The notes below the pieces were generated by a model that was not told the origin of the DNA, ran no database searches, and was given only the letters and a program-made list of their open reading frames with translations. Shown piece after piece: positions 16,810 through 24,082 of a stretch of 29,498 nt of DNA. Positions within the stretch are counted from its first letter, which is position 1, and every line of letters starts with the position of its first letter. This DNA is from a virus. The stretch covers positions 1 to 29,498 of IMG/VR virus record IMGVR_UViG_3300042691_032639. One strand, given 5' to 3'. A program made the translations under genes and the position numbers.

Positions 16810-17342
16810 TAAGAAACATCATAAGCAGTTGGATTTTCGTTGATCGCCAATAATTTATAAGAACCAGATGTTGCTATATCTGGGGCGTACATACCAACAT
16901 ATACTTGTGATGCGCTAGTAAATAATTCATATGCTATGATATCATTAGCCCAATTTGCAGAACCACTTTCTTTAACCATCAAATTAATAATAAAATAATC
17001 TTGATCTGCAACAGGAAATGATGCACTCCCGTATTGTGTTAATGGTAAGGCTTCTTCAGCGTATCCTTCTGCGTCGAAAGTTCCAGTAACTTTATATCTT
17101 AATTTTTTATAATTTGCATTAACAACAGAAGTGCTTGCGCCGCCACCAGATGAAGCGGATATATTAGTTAAATATCTACCGTCACCAACAAAAAAAGAAG
17201 CAGTTATTGGAAGAGAAGAACTAACAGTACCATTATTTAAAGTTCCTGATATTCTAAAAAGAATATTACCATCAAGATCTTGTTTAATGACTTGTTTTCT
17301 AGTTAAGAGATCCGTAAGAACTTTTACAGGCTTAACTGCCAT
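16809..17342 (-). CDS. Short fibre-type virion protein, paralogue 2 (177 aa)
   Basis: The protein consists of an N-terminal module (VKVLTDLLTRKQ, then DGNILFRISGTLNNGTV and a FVGDGRYLTNISA motif common in phage fibres). This is joined through a Gly/Ser-rich link (about 64-75) to the ~95-residue C-terminal domain shared with the 424-aa protein (YKKLRYKVTGTFD to YKLLAINENPTAYD). The long beta-repeat shaft of its neighbours is missing, so it looks like the two end modules alone. It could be a cap, a chaperone-like partner or a short spike. It starts 3 bases after the stop of the small helical gene. Confidence 0.75.
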   Translation of the reverse strand: MAVKPVKVLTDLLTRKQVIKQDLDGNILFRISGTLNNGTVSSSLPITASFFVGDGRYLTNISASSGGGASTSVVNANYKKLRYKVTGTFDAEGYAEEALPLTQYGSASFPVADQDYFIINLMVKESGSANWANDIIAYELFTSASQVYVGMYAPDIATSGSYKLLAINENPTAYDVS

Positions 17343-17345
17343 TAA

Positions 17346-17600
17346 TTATTCCTCTATACCGTATTGCCTCTTTATTTCTTTAAGATTTTTAAGAAATTCT
17401 GGCTGTATGCCTTGCAAACGAGCTTTTTTATTTAATATATCTTTAATTAGTTCCAATTGATGTTTTTGGGAATTTAAAATGTATAAAGCTTCTTCTTTGG
17501 AAATTTTTTCTTTATCTATTCTAACTCGAAATTCTTTTAATTTTGTTCTCAACAAGTAAACCCAATTTGCAACTTGTATGAAATTAAAACTAGACTTCAT
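17346..17600 (-). CDS. 84-aa helical hypothetical protein
   Basis: The frame is open from a TTG at 17624, but the ATG at 17600 is preferred, giving MKSSFNFIQVANWVY... and an 11-base overlap with the upstream 67-aa gene (ATGAAGTCTAG). A GAAGAAG sequence precedes this ATG. The protein is basic and almost wholly alpha-helical, with no signal peptide. It sits within the fibre paralogue cluster and may be an assembly factor, but no family was recognised. Confidence 0.7.
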   Translation of the reverse strand: MKSSFNFIQVANWVYLLRTKLKEFRVRIDKEKISKEEALYILNSQKHQLELIKDILNKKARLQGIQPEFLKNLKEIKRQYGIEE

Positions 17601-17793
17601 ATTCTTCTTCGCTTTCTGCCTCAATTTCTGCTATAATTTTGTCATATTTTTTATACATTTTATCTACTTCATCTAATATTTCCTGTTTATTTTTCATCAG
17701 GATTGATTGAGATTTTATGTCTTTAACGTGTGATAAAATTAACTTTGTCATTTCGTCAAAATCTTTTAATAAATATGTAATTTTACGTTTCAT
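17590..17793 (-). CDS. 67-aa helical hypothetical protein
   Basis: This is a small, highly charged helical protein (MKRKITYLLKDFDEM…) with an acidic end (ESEEEYEV). It is the first gene after a terminator and motif pair (17808-17851). Its stop overlaps the start of the 84-aa gene, suggesting coupled translation of two partner proteins. No family recognised. Confidence 0.7.
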   Translation of the reverse strand: MKRKITYLLKDFDEMTKLILSHVKDIKSQSILMKNKQEILDEVDKMYKKYDKIIAEIEAESEEEYEV

Positions 17794-17807
17794 AAATACC
17801 TCAAAAT

Positions 17808-17818
17808 ATAAATAGTAT
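17808..17818 (-). promoter_or_regulatory. Candidate late promoter motif after terminator, before the small helical genes
   Basis: The sense strand reads ATACTATTTAT, 14 bases before the ATG at 17793, directly abutting the U-tract of the terminator at 17819-17851. The plus strand contains TATAAATA (17807-17814). Confidence 0.5.
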
Positions 17819-17851
17819 AAAAAAAACAGGGTGGCACTTTAAGCCACCCTG
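17819..17851 (-). terminator. Intrinsic terminator after the 394-aa fibre gene
   Basis: A 9-bp stem CAGGGTGGC/GCCACCCTG (17827-17835 with 17843-17851) has a 7-base loop and is followed on the minus strand by TTTTTTTT. It lies 25 bases after the stop codon at 17877. Confidence 0.92.
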
Positions 17852-17876
17852 CTAAAATAAATTTTAAATTATTTTA

Positions 17877-19061
17877 TTATTCAAATGGCTTTTCGTTAAC
17901 AACAATTAAACGAATTTCTGTGTTTGTTGAGGCTGCTGGAGCGTCAATCACGATATATGGATACCATGCAGTATCACCACCTGCGCCTTGTGAAGCAGTT
18001 ATTTTAACGCTTGTTAGGTCATTAAGCCAACCGTCGTCGCTACGAACGGCAACATCAATTGAAAGATATCTTGCTTCGTTAATAACTGTGCTTGCCGTGG
18101 CATTGGAAATTTGAACATAACCACCAGTAACGTATGCCGTGCTCATAGAGCCAGCATCAAGATTACCAGAAAGAATAACTCTAATACCGTCTTGTCCTGA
18201 TGTCTTTACACCCTGCACGGCAGAACGTCTGTTGTTATATGTTTCTGTTGATACACCGCTATTTACTTGTCCCTCTAAGCCTTCAATCTCGCCACCAAGA
18301 GCAATTAGCGATTGCGTGAGGTCAAATAAAGAACCAGTAGTAAGACCAAACCTTCCATATTGCGTATTTGATTTTATTAATACAGTTCCGCTAAGGCTTG
18401 TTGAACCGCTGACTACTAAGCCAGTAAGATGACCAACGCTTGTTAGCGACGATCCTACAACATTAGATCCTAGTGCAGTCGCGGATAGAACTTCTGTACC
18501 ACTAATTTTAAATATCTTACCGCTTGCAAGATCTAAGTTTTCACTCGATTTAAATGCGGTTGAAGCATGATTATATTGAAATCTTGCTAATCCATCGCTT
18601 CCTGAACCGACAGAAAAACCTGCACCGTTAGCATCAGATAGGGTGGTGCTACCACTTGCTAATGCAAGCGATAAATCTCCAATATTAACTGTTGAAGAAT
18701 CAACGCTTGTGGTAGTGCCTTTAACTCTAAGATTCCCAACAACAGTTAAATCGCCGCCGATTGAAGCAGCATTTGTAACGTCTAACGAACTTGCGCTAAC
18801 TTGAACTGCGCTAGCGTTTAAAGCAGCACCAGTTACCGTTACGCCATTAGCAGCGGTAACTAAACCACCGGCTTTTACTTCACCGGAGCTACTAAGTGCG
18901 CTACCTGTAATTGCAAAATCAGTACTACCAATTTGCGTAGAGGTAATCGCGGTATTACCACCAATACTTAAACTACCATTACCGCCTACAGATAATGAGC
19001 CGCTTGTGCCTAACGCGCCAGATACTTGTAGATCAGTTAAAATTTTTAATGGATTTGCCAT
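17877..19061 (-). CDS. Fibre/whisker-type virion protein, paralogue 1 (394 aa)
   Basis: It begins MANPLKILTDLQVSGALGTS, sharing the (K)xLTDL start of its paralogues. A Gly/Ser/Thr/Ala-rich repeat shaft (about 10-240) includes IGGDLTVVGNLRVKGTTTSV, a beta-solenoid repeat widespread in aquatic T4-like structural proteins. The C-terminal part has WLNDLTSVKI and IRLIVVNE, which align with WINDLVAV/RLIAVNE and WANDIIAY/KLLAINE of the two neighbours. The gene has its own terminator and an upstream motif, and codon use is somewhat more GC-rich, suggesting strong expression. It could be a neck whisker, head fibre or tail fibre. Confidence 0.78.
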   Translation of the reverse strand: MANPLKILTDLQVSGALGTSGSLSVGGNGSLSIGGNTAITSTQIGSTDFAITGSALSSSGEVKAGGLVTAANGVTVTGAALNASAVQVSASSLDVTNAASIGGDLTVVGNLRVKGTTTSVDSSTVNIGDLSLALASGSTTLSDANGAGFSVGSGSDGLARFQYNHASTAFKSSENLDLASGKIFKISGTEVLSATALGSNVVGSSLTSVGHLTGLVVSGSTSLSGTVLIKSNTQYGRFGLTTGSLFDLTQSLIALGGEIEGLEGQVNSGVSTETYNNRRSAVQGVKTSGQDGIRVILSGNLDAGSMSTAYVTGGYVQISNATASTVINEARYLSIDVAVRSDDGWLNDLTSVKITASQGAGGDTAWYPYIVIDAPAASTNTEIRLIVVNEKPFE

Positions 19062-19105
19062 TTCTATTTTCCTCGGTCAAAGACCAACTATGTTTATTTC
19101 TTTTA

Positions 19106-19116
19106 ATAAATAGTAT
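19106..19116 (-). promoter_or_regulatory. Candidate late promoter motif upstream of the 394-aa fibre gene
   Basis: The sense strand reads ATACTATTTAT, 44 bases before the ATG at 19061, in the short gap after the gp15-like gene. A small hairpin (TTGGTC/GACCGA, 19073-19087) lies between motif and start. Confidence 0.5.
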
Positions 19117-19128
19117 TTTATTTTTACA

Positions 19129-20223
19129 TTAACCAATTATTGTTACAACATATTTAACGCCGATATTTAATGGGTCTGGAGGATCACCAGTATCTATAGT
19201 AATCGTATTTAAATCAGTAAAACTAATACCAACCTCAAGTTTTTCGTAATCGTCAGCTGCGCTATTGGATCTAACGGATACGTACATATCTCTTGTATTC
19301 AAGTTATGTTGAATTACATATGTATTTTCTGTAGAATTGCCTATAAAAAATGTTTTTTTAATTGCAGTTACAGATTCGCCAACAATATTAGATTCTGATG
19401 GTTGTCTTTTTCTTGGCTCCGCTTTTCTTGTCTCTAAGATTATATTTTCTTTGGGTAATTTGACAGAAACAGCATTTTCACTGGTTATAACGTTAGGCTC
19501 ATTTTGAGATTTTCCATCACCGATCAGATACCCAGTTACTTTAACTGTTAGTTTTGTAACATATTGTCTCTCTTCGGATTCTAGCGATACAGCACCCTCT
19601 TCTATTTCAAAATTACCACCCATAAATGATTCAAACCGATAGCCATCATGTTCTATTAAAAAATGCTTTACTGCCCTTGTAGTAGAAATAAAAGGGTGTA
19701 TAATATCATTCATTTGCTGTAAATAATTTGTTTTTATAGATATTGTATAGTCAACATTAACATAAACAGGCAATCTAATTGATTTTGTTTGATAGACAAT
19801 TTGTGGAGTTTTTGTTAAAGCATAATTTAATTTTTTTGTACCCTTATACGCAGCATTATTTGCGTATTTTGATGTTTTTTCTTGATTGATTACTTGAGAG
19901 AAACCTATTCTATCAAATCCCGGTATATTGGCTTGAAATGCGCCCTTAACGCTTGCAGGATCTTTTTCTATACCTCCTCTCTCTACAGAAATAAAAGGCG
20001 CTATGAGAGTTCCATCCTGATCTCGTAAATCTTTATAATTTTTTATCTGAAATGCTCTTTCGGCAGAGGCCCATATAACAGGTACTTTTCTAAAACCTTC
20101 ATTTGTTGTTACTCTTGGATCAATTTTTTTATCCACCCAATTAAACAAAGCAAAATCAATTGTTTCTAAAGTACATGGTTTTATGTTATCTATAAATTTT
20201 TCTTCTGGTGTGTTACTTTGCAT
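19129..20223 (-). CDS. 15: Tail completion and sheath stabiliser, gp15-like, with extra C-terminal beta domain
   Basis: The 364-aa product has the gp15-type hallmark FRKVPVIWASAERAFQIKN (44-62), comparable to RVPITYASKEHF in T4 gp15. RLPVYVNVDYTISIKTNYLQ (150-169) and a KLTVKVTGYLIGD strand (224-236) follow. T4 gp15 forms a hexameric ring that ends the tail and joins it to the neck. Residues about 290-364 (IGNSTENTYVIQHNLNTRDM and following strands to TIIG) look like a separate fibre-type beta domain absent from T4 gp15 (272 aa). The ATG at 20223 overlaps the stop of the gp14-like gene by 11 bases. Confidence 0.72.
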   Translation of the reverse strand: MQSNTPEEKFIDNIKPCTLETIDFALFNWVDKKIDPRVTTNEGFRKVPVIWASAERAFQIKNYKDLRDQDGTLIAPFISVERGGIEKDPASVKGAFQANIPGFDRIGFSQVINQEKTSKYANNAAYKGTKKLNYALTKTPQIVYQTKSIRLPVYVNVDYTISIKTNYLQQMNDIIHPFISTTRAVKHFLIEHDGYRFESFMGGNFEIEEGAVSLESEERQYVTKLTVKVTGYLIGDGKSQNEPNVITSENAVSVKLPKENIILETRKAEPRKRQPSESNIVGESVTAIKKTFFIGNSTENTYVIQHNLNTRDMYVSVRSNSAADDYEKLEVGISFTDLNTITIDTGDPPDPLNIGVKYVVTIIG

Positions 20224-20713
20224 TAAATACTCCTTCGCGTGCTTTCACACATTCTGCTTCTATTTCAAATTTATGGTCTGTTTGACCAAATAATTGCTTT
20301 GGTTCATTTAAGGTAACTATTTCATAAAAAGAGTCACCATATCTTATAAAATCGCCTTCTCTTACAAATAAATTCTGATCTTCTGTGAGCCTTCTTTTGT
20401 GAAAGTGAATTTTTATAGATGGTCTTTTATCAATGCCAAATTTAGTTGTAGTTGTTTTTATACCTTCCCATTCAATTAAAACATTGATTTTTATTGGAGA
20501 TAGGAACGTTTTACGCAACGATTCTCCATATAAAGGATGATAATTGGTTGTTTCAAGATCTATTGGATAGTAAACAATTGTCTGTCCAATAACTCTTTCA
20601 ATTAATTCATCATTTATTTGTTTAACAAAGTCTCGTTCTTTTTTACCCGTAAATAAAGGTGGTGGTGGAGCATCAACTTGCTGAATTATATCTTCTTTCT
20701 TTTTTCTAGGCAT
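20213..20713 (-). CDS. Probable neck/head-closure protein (gp14 position)
   Basis: The 166-aa protein has a Lys-rich start (MPRKKKEDI), a Pro-run (DAPPPPLF) and then a beta-rich body with IGQTIVYYPIDLETTNYHPL and EGDFIRYGDSFYEIVTLNEP. The latter pattern (a strand pair around RYGDxxYEI) is seen in head-closure proteins. It lies between the probable gp13 and the gp15-like genes, matching the T4 13-14-15 order. T4 gp14 is 256 aa, so this is a reduced or non-orthologous version. Assignment rests mainly on synteny. Confidence 0.55.
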   Translation of the reverse strand: MPRKKKEDIIQQVDAPPPPLFTGKKERDFVKQINDELIERVIGQTIVYYPIDLETTNYHPLYGESLRKTFLSPIKINVLIEWEGIKTTTTKFGIDKRPSIKIHFHKRRLTEDQNLFVREGDFIRYGDSFYEIVTLNEPKQLFGQTDHKFEIEAECVKAREGVFNAK

Positions 20714-20719
20714 ATTTTA

Positions 20720-22006
20720 TTATCCAACAAATATTAATGTGGGTATGAATGTCTGAGCTTTTGTAGCATCTTCAAGAATCTTTGCATTTTCTTCGCCAAG
20801 CTTTGAGTAGACCATTTCTGCTAATGTTGTTTTTAATTCTTCCCTTAAATCCTTTTGCTCGCCCTGTCCCTGTGTTATTAGATCATTGCCATTCAATTGA
20901 ACTGTTTCGCCGGGGATTGGAATACTGCCGAATTTGCTTCTAACGTAGCCTAACATTTCTTTGCTTAATGCAAGAGCATATCTGCGAATCCATTGTTTAC
21001 CAATAGAATTGATTTTATCGTATGGTATATTTTGAAATGGTATTGTATTCATATTGTTAATACCATCAACTCCCGTTTTTCCTCTGGTTCCTTCATCCCA
21101 AGCATCAGTTGCAATAACAAATTCAACATACATATTATCAGGACTCATTATGTTAGGAGTTGGAAATATTCTTAAATAATTATCTTTAATTTGGTATGAA
21201 TAATCAGATACTCTTGTTTTAATCGCATCTTCATAAGCCATAGCTTGTAATTTATTTTGCCAAGCTGGAATTATCTCAAACGTGCTATCATCAGCATATT
21301 GACCATAAGTACTTAAATTACCTACAACGTTAAGGCCACCGAAATAACCATAGAAATTCCATGATGCACCGGGGGTTTTATAATAAACTTTTTTAATCAA
21401 TATTCTTTTATTTTGTATTTTATTATAAAAATCTTTATCGGCATTTAATGAAGAGCTATAAATTATTGTTTGCAAATCATAGTCTTGAACATCTATTTGA
21501 GGAGTAAAAGAAGCTGAATAAATAGGAGTCGTGCCACCAAGACCTATTTCGGTTGCTACAGAATTTGCTATTTTCTTTAAGTAAGAGAATGTAAAATTTG
21601 GAAATTTCAAACTAAGATGAGTGCTGCCCGTGATATCAGATCCAGTTAATTGACCTTTAGAATCAAAAGTTCCTGTTGATTGTCCTAATATAAATGGTAA
21701 TACGTTTTTACTCTGATGAGTGTTGACAATATAGGAATACTCTAATACTGATTCTTCATACGCTGCGTATACTTGTTGCTCTGTAATTTCTAGGTCAAGG
21801 ACATCACCGCCTAGCTTTTTATATACATAACTAACCTGCTCGACTGCACCTTGTTTAAACGCATTTATTTGCTCGCTTGACCAATATGTTGGTGAGACAT
21901 ACACACCAAATGGTAATGATGAAGAAACAACATTACCAGTTGAGCCTGTTACTGGTAGAATAACTTTGCTCATTTGCGATGTTGGAGTTAAAATTGGTAG
22001 CGACAT
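20720..22006 (-). CDS. Probable neck protein (gp13 position)
   Basis: The 428-aa protein has a mixed alpha/beta body. Features include INAFKQGAVEQVSYVYKKLG (43-62), GDVLDLEITEQQVYAAYEES (63-82) and a C-terminal helical region with IRRYALALSKEMLGYVRSKF. The helical adaptor-like body and its place directly after the capsid gene and before gp14/gp15-like genes suggest the T4 gp13-type neck protein that binds below the portal. T4 gp13 is 309 aa. It starts a new unit after the capsid terminator; the 96-base gap upstream holds an AT-rich stretch without a clear copy of the ATACTATTTAT motif. Confidence 0.55.
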   Translation of the reverse strand: MSLPILTPTSQMSKVILPVTGSTGNVVSSSLPFGVYVSPTYWSSEQINAFKQGAVEQVSYVYKKLGGDVLDLEITEQQVYAAYEESVLEYSYIVNTHQSKNVLPFILGQSTGTFDSKGQLTGSDITGSTHLSLKFPNFTFSYLKKIANSVATEIGLGGTTPIYSASFTPQIDVQDYDLQTIIYSSSLNADKDFYNKIQNKRILIKKVYYKTPGASWNFYGYFGGLNVVGNLSTYGQYADDSTFEIIPAWQNKLQAMAYEDAIKTRVSDYSYQIKDNYLRIFPTPNIMSPDNMYVEFVIATDAWDEGTRGKTGVDGINNMNTIPFQNIPYDKINSIGKQWIRRYALALSKEMLGYVRSKFGSIPIPGETVQLNGNDLITQGQGEQKDLREELKTTLAEMVYSKLGEENAKILEDATKAQTFIPTLIFVG

Positions 22007-22102
22007 TTATTATCCTCTTATAAAATATCTAAAATTTTGCTTTTCTTCTTATCTATGCTCAATAATATAGATTAATTAGTTTTCTTTTAAGTTTAAAGCA
22101 AT

Positions 22103-22131
22103 AAAAAACCCCGCTTCTTTTGGAAGCGGGG
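22103..22131 (-). terminator. Strong intrinsic terminator after the major capsid gene
   Basis: A 9-bp GC-rich stem CCCCGCTTC/GAAGCGGGG (22109-22117 with 22123-22131) has a 5-base loop and is followed by TTTTTTATTG on the minus strand. It separates capsid expression from the neck genes. Confidence 0.95.
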
Positions 22132-22156
22132 AGCTTTTCAGCTTTTAATTTTTACT

Positions 22157-24049
22157 TTAGCCTTCTAGATCGCGGACAACAACTAGACCGTACATATCTG
22201 GTCTAACCATCGCTTTGCCGTAACGAGTCATAACAGCTTTGCGTGGTACGAAGGTTGAAGGATCGAAGATGGTTGGTGTGGTTTGTAGTGGGACATAAGG
22301 AGCGTAAACATAACCGCTCTCTAGGAATGAGCCACCTTTACGACCAACTAGGATTACGTTGCGTAGGAAGTATGGATCTACGATAACATCCCACTTCTTT
22401 GATAGTTCACCGACCTTAACTGCGCCAACTGAACCTTTTTCAGCTTCGTGAGTTACTGAAGCGCGGAAGCCAGCGGTGAATTCAAGGATGTTTGCAACTT
22501 CTGGTGAGACAACGAGGAAGTTTGCACCGCCGCGTAATGTCTTACGATAGATAGCTGCTGATACATCGTTGATTGTTTCAACTAGGGTTTCATACCACAT
22601 TGAAACGTTACCGGTGAAATCAGGAGGAGCAGCATAATCTGTTGATGCTGCGCTTGAACCTAGAACGTCAGTACCAGTCTTACGGTTCAAGAATTTACCG
22701 GGACGGCGTGACCAGTATAGAGTACCTGCGGTTGAACCCTTGACTAGATCGTTTAGAATTTCTTGGTCAATTTCAAGACCAATTTGTTCTGATAGAATGC
22801 TGGTCAATTCAACTTCGGCGTCGAGGTTGTGATAAGCATTCAAATCTTGACCTAATTCTGGGGTCCAGCTTGCCTTGAGCTTGCGTGATTGAGCAGTGAT
22901 TGAGAAGCTGTCAACCTTTAATTCTAGTTCTGGTAGATTTGCAGAACCTTCAAGAACCATACCTTGATTGCTGTTATCACCTTTCAAGATACCAAGTTGA
23001 TCTTGTGCTGTACCAACGGTGCTGATACGATCTTTAACTGGGAATTGTAGAACGATATTGCCAGCTGGACTTGAAGCGCGTGCTGAACCACCAACTAGTG
23101 TGCTACCTTCTGTTTTTGCAGCAGAAGCTAAACCAGAAGTTGTACCAACTAGAACAAATTCTAGATATTTTGTACCAGCGGTATCATTAGTGACACCCGA
23201 TCTACCCTTACCTTCAACGATACGGCTCAAACGACGAACAACGTTGACAGCACCAGAGCTACCTGATAGTGTAAGAGCAGCATTTGAAGAGACGGAACCA
23301 GTAACGATTGAGAGCGAAACTAAATCATTGACTGCAACTAACTCAAATGAAGCATCCGCCGCAGCTAATGTCGCAACTGGAGCGCGAACAACAAGTGCTG
23401 TTTTTGTTGTTTCACTTAGCAAGTCTGGGTCAAAACGAATGTATGAACCACCCGATTCAAGCGAAGATGATGAGCCTAGATCGACAACTTTAGTGATTGC
23501 AAAAGAAGTACCGTCACCGAATGATGCTGACGCACGGGCACGACCATAACCGCTCATTAATGAGTAGAAACCAGCTTCTACTAATTCTTTGCCAGCTGAA
23601 TCACGGCCATCTAAACGAACACCGCCTGTTAATTGGACACCAAGGCGATCACCGAAAACAGATGAATTTTGTGCCATAACTTCATCGTTAGCAAAACCTA
23701 GTCTTTCACCTCTTCTGAAGTCGAGGAAGAATACTAGACCTGATGGTAAGCTCATTGGTTGGACTGAAACTAGATCGTTAGCAATCAAACCAGCGAATAC
23801 ACGGCGAACGATGGGGAATGCTACAGCGGCGAAACCTTGTACGTCACCACCACCCATTGAGTTAGCTTCTTTCAATAGTTCTTGTGCTTGGTTCTCAAGC
23901 AAACGTGCCATAGTGCTTTTCTTGTGTTCTGTGTTCAAGCCTTCTAATAGACCTGATTTTTCCCATTTGCCAACGAGGGCTTGGGTTTCCTTTAGTACGT
24001 TGCGTTCAACAACGCCTTCAGTTAGTGTTTCTAAAATATTTTTTGACAT
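22157..24049 (-). CDS. 23: Major capsid protein, gp23-like
   Basis: The reading frame is open from 24061, but the ATG at 24049 is chosen because GGAG (24056-24059) lies six bases before it; this gives 630 aa. The hallmark is QSRKLKASWTPELGQDLNAY followed by LDAEVELTSILSEQIGLEID, the gp23 core seen in T4-like phages. A propeptide of ~61 residues ends LLKE, followed by ANSMGGGD. This matches the (L/I)xE rule of the T4 prohead protease and the position of T4 gp23 cleavage (65/66). FAAVAFPIVRRVFAGLIAND and SVQPMSLPSGLVFFLDF follow, as in gp23. The protein is ~110 aa longer than T4 gp23, with a Ser/Ala/Val-rich central region (about 150-330) that may form an inserted surface domain. Codon use is more GC-rich than in the neighbours, fitting very high expression. 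Confidence 0.95.
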   Translation of the reverse strand: MSKNILETLTEGVVERNVLKETQALVGKWEKSGLLEGLNTEHKKSTMARLLENQAQELLKEANSMGGGDVQGFAAVAFPIVRRVFAGLIANDLVSVQPMSLPSGLVFFLDFRRGERLGFANDEVMAQNSSVFGDRLGVQLTGGVRLDGRDSAGKELVEAGFYSLMSGYGRARASASFGDGTSFAITKVVDLGSSSSLESGGSYIRFDPDLLSETTKTALVVRAPVATLAAADASFELVAVNDLVSLSIVTGSVSSNAALTLSGSSGAVNVVRRLSRIVEGKGRSGVTNDTAGTKYLEFVLVGTTSGLASAAKTEGSTLVGGSARASSPAGNIVLQFPVKDRISTVGTAQDQLGILKGDNSNQGMVLEGSANLPELELKVDSFSITAQSRKLKASWTPELGQDLNAYHNLDAEVELTSILSEQIGLEIDQEILNDLVKGSTAGTLYWSRRPGKFLNRKTGTDVLGSSAASTDYAAPPDFTGNVSMWYETLVETINDVSAAIYRKTLRGGANFLVVSPEVANILEFTAGFRASVTHEAEKGSVGAVKVGELSKKWDVIVDPYFLRNVILVGRKGGSFLESGYVYAPYVPLQTTPTIFDPSTFVPRKAVMTRYGKAMVRPDMYGLVVVRDLEG

Positions 24050-24055
24050 TTTATT

Positions 24056-24059
24056 CTCC
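24056..24059 (-). promoter_or_regulatory. RBS fixing the capsid start
   Basis: The minus strand GGAG is six bases upstream of the ATG at 24049. The upstream in-frame ATG at 24061 overlaps this RBS and has no RBS of its own at normal spacing. Confidence 0.7.
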
Positions 24060-24082
24060 ATAAACCTTTATAGGTTGTAATT

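Noticed and set aside
16223-16843. Plus-strand frames opposite the 424-aa fibre gene
   Set aside because: They are antisense shadows of repeat-rich DNA; no RBS and no known motif.
17601-17624. TTG start for the 84-aa helical protein
   Set aside because: The ATG at 17600 has a purine-rich upstream sequence and a shorter overlap with the preceding gene.
15460-17814. Plus-strand TATAAATA octamers as T4 late promoters for rightward genes
   Set aside because: No plus-strand genes lie downstream; they are part of the recurrent motif read on the sense strand. Antisense transcription is left as an open question in the findings.
23019-24080. Long plus-strand open frames opposite the capsid gene (176 and 163 aa)
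   Set aside because: They lie wholly antisense to the confident capsid gene, have low-complexity Ser/Thr/Pro composition typical of shadow frames, and lack RBS.
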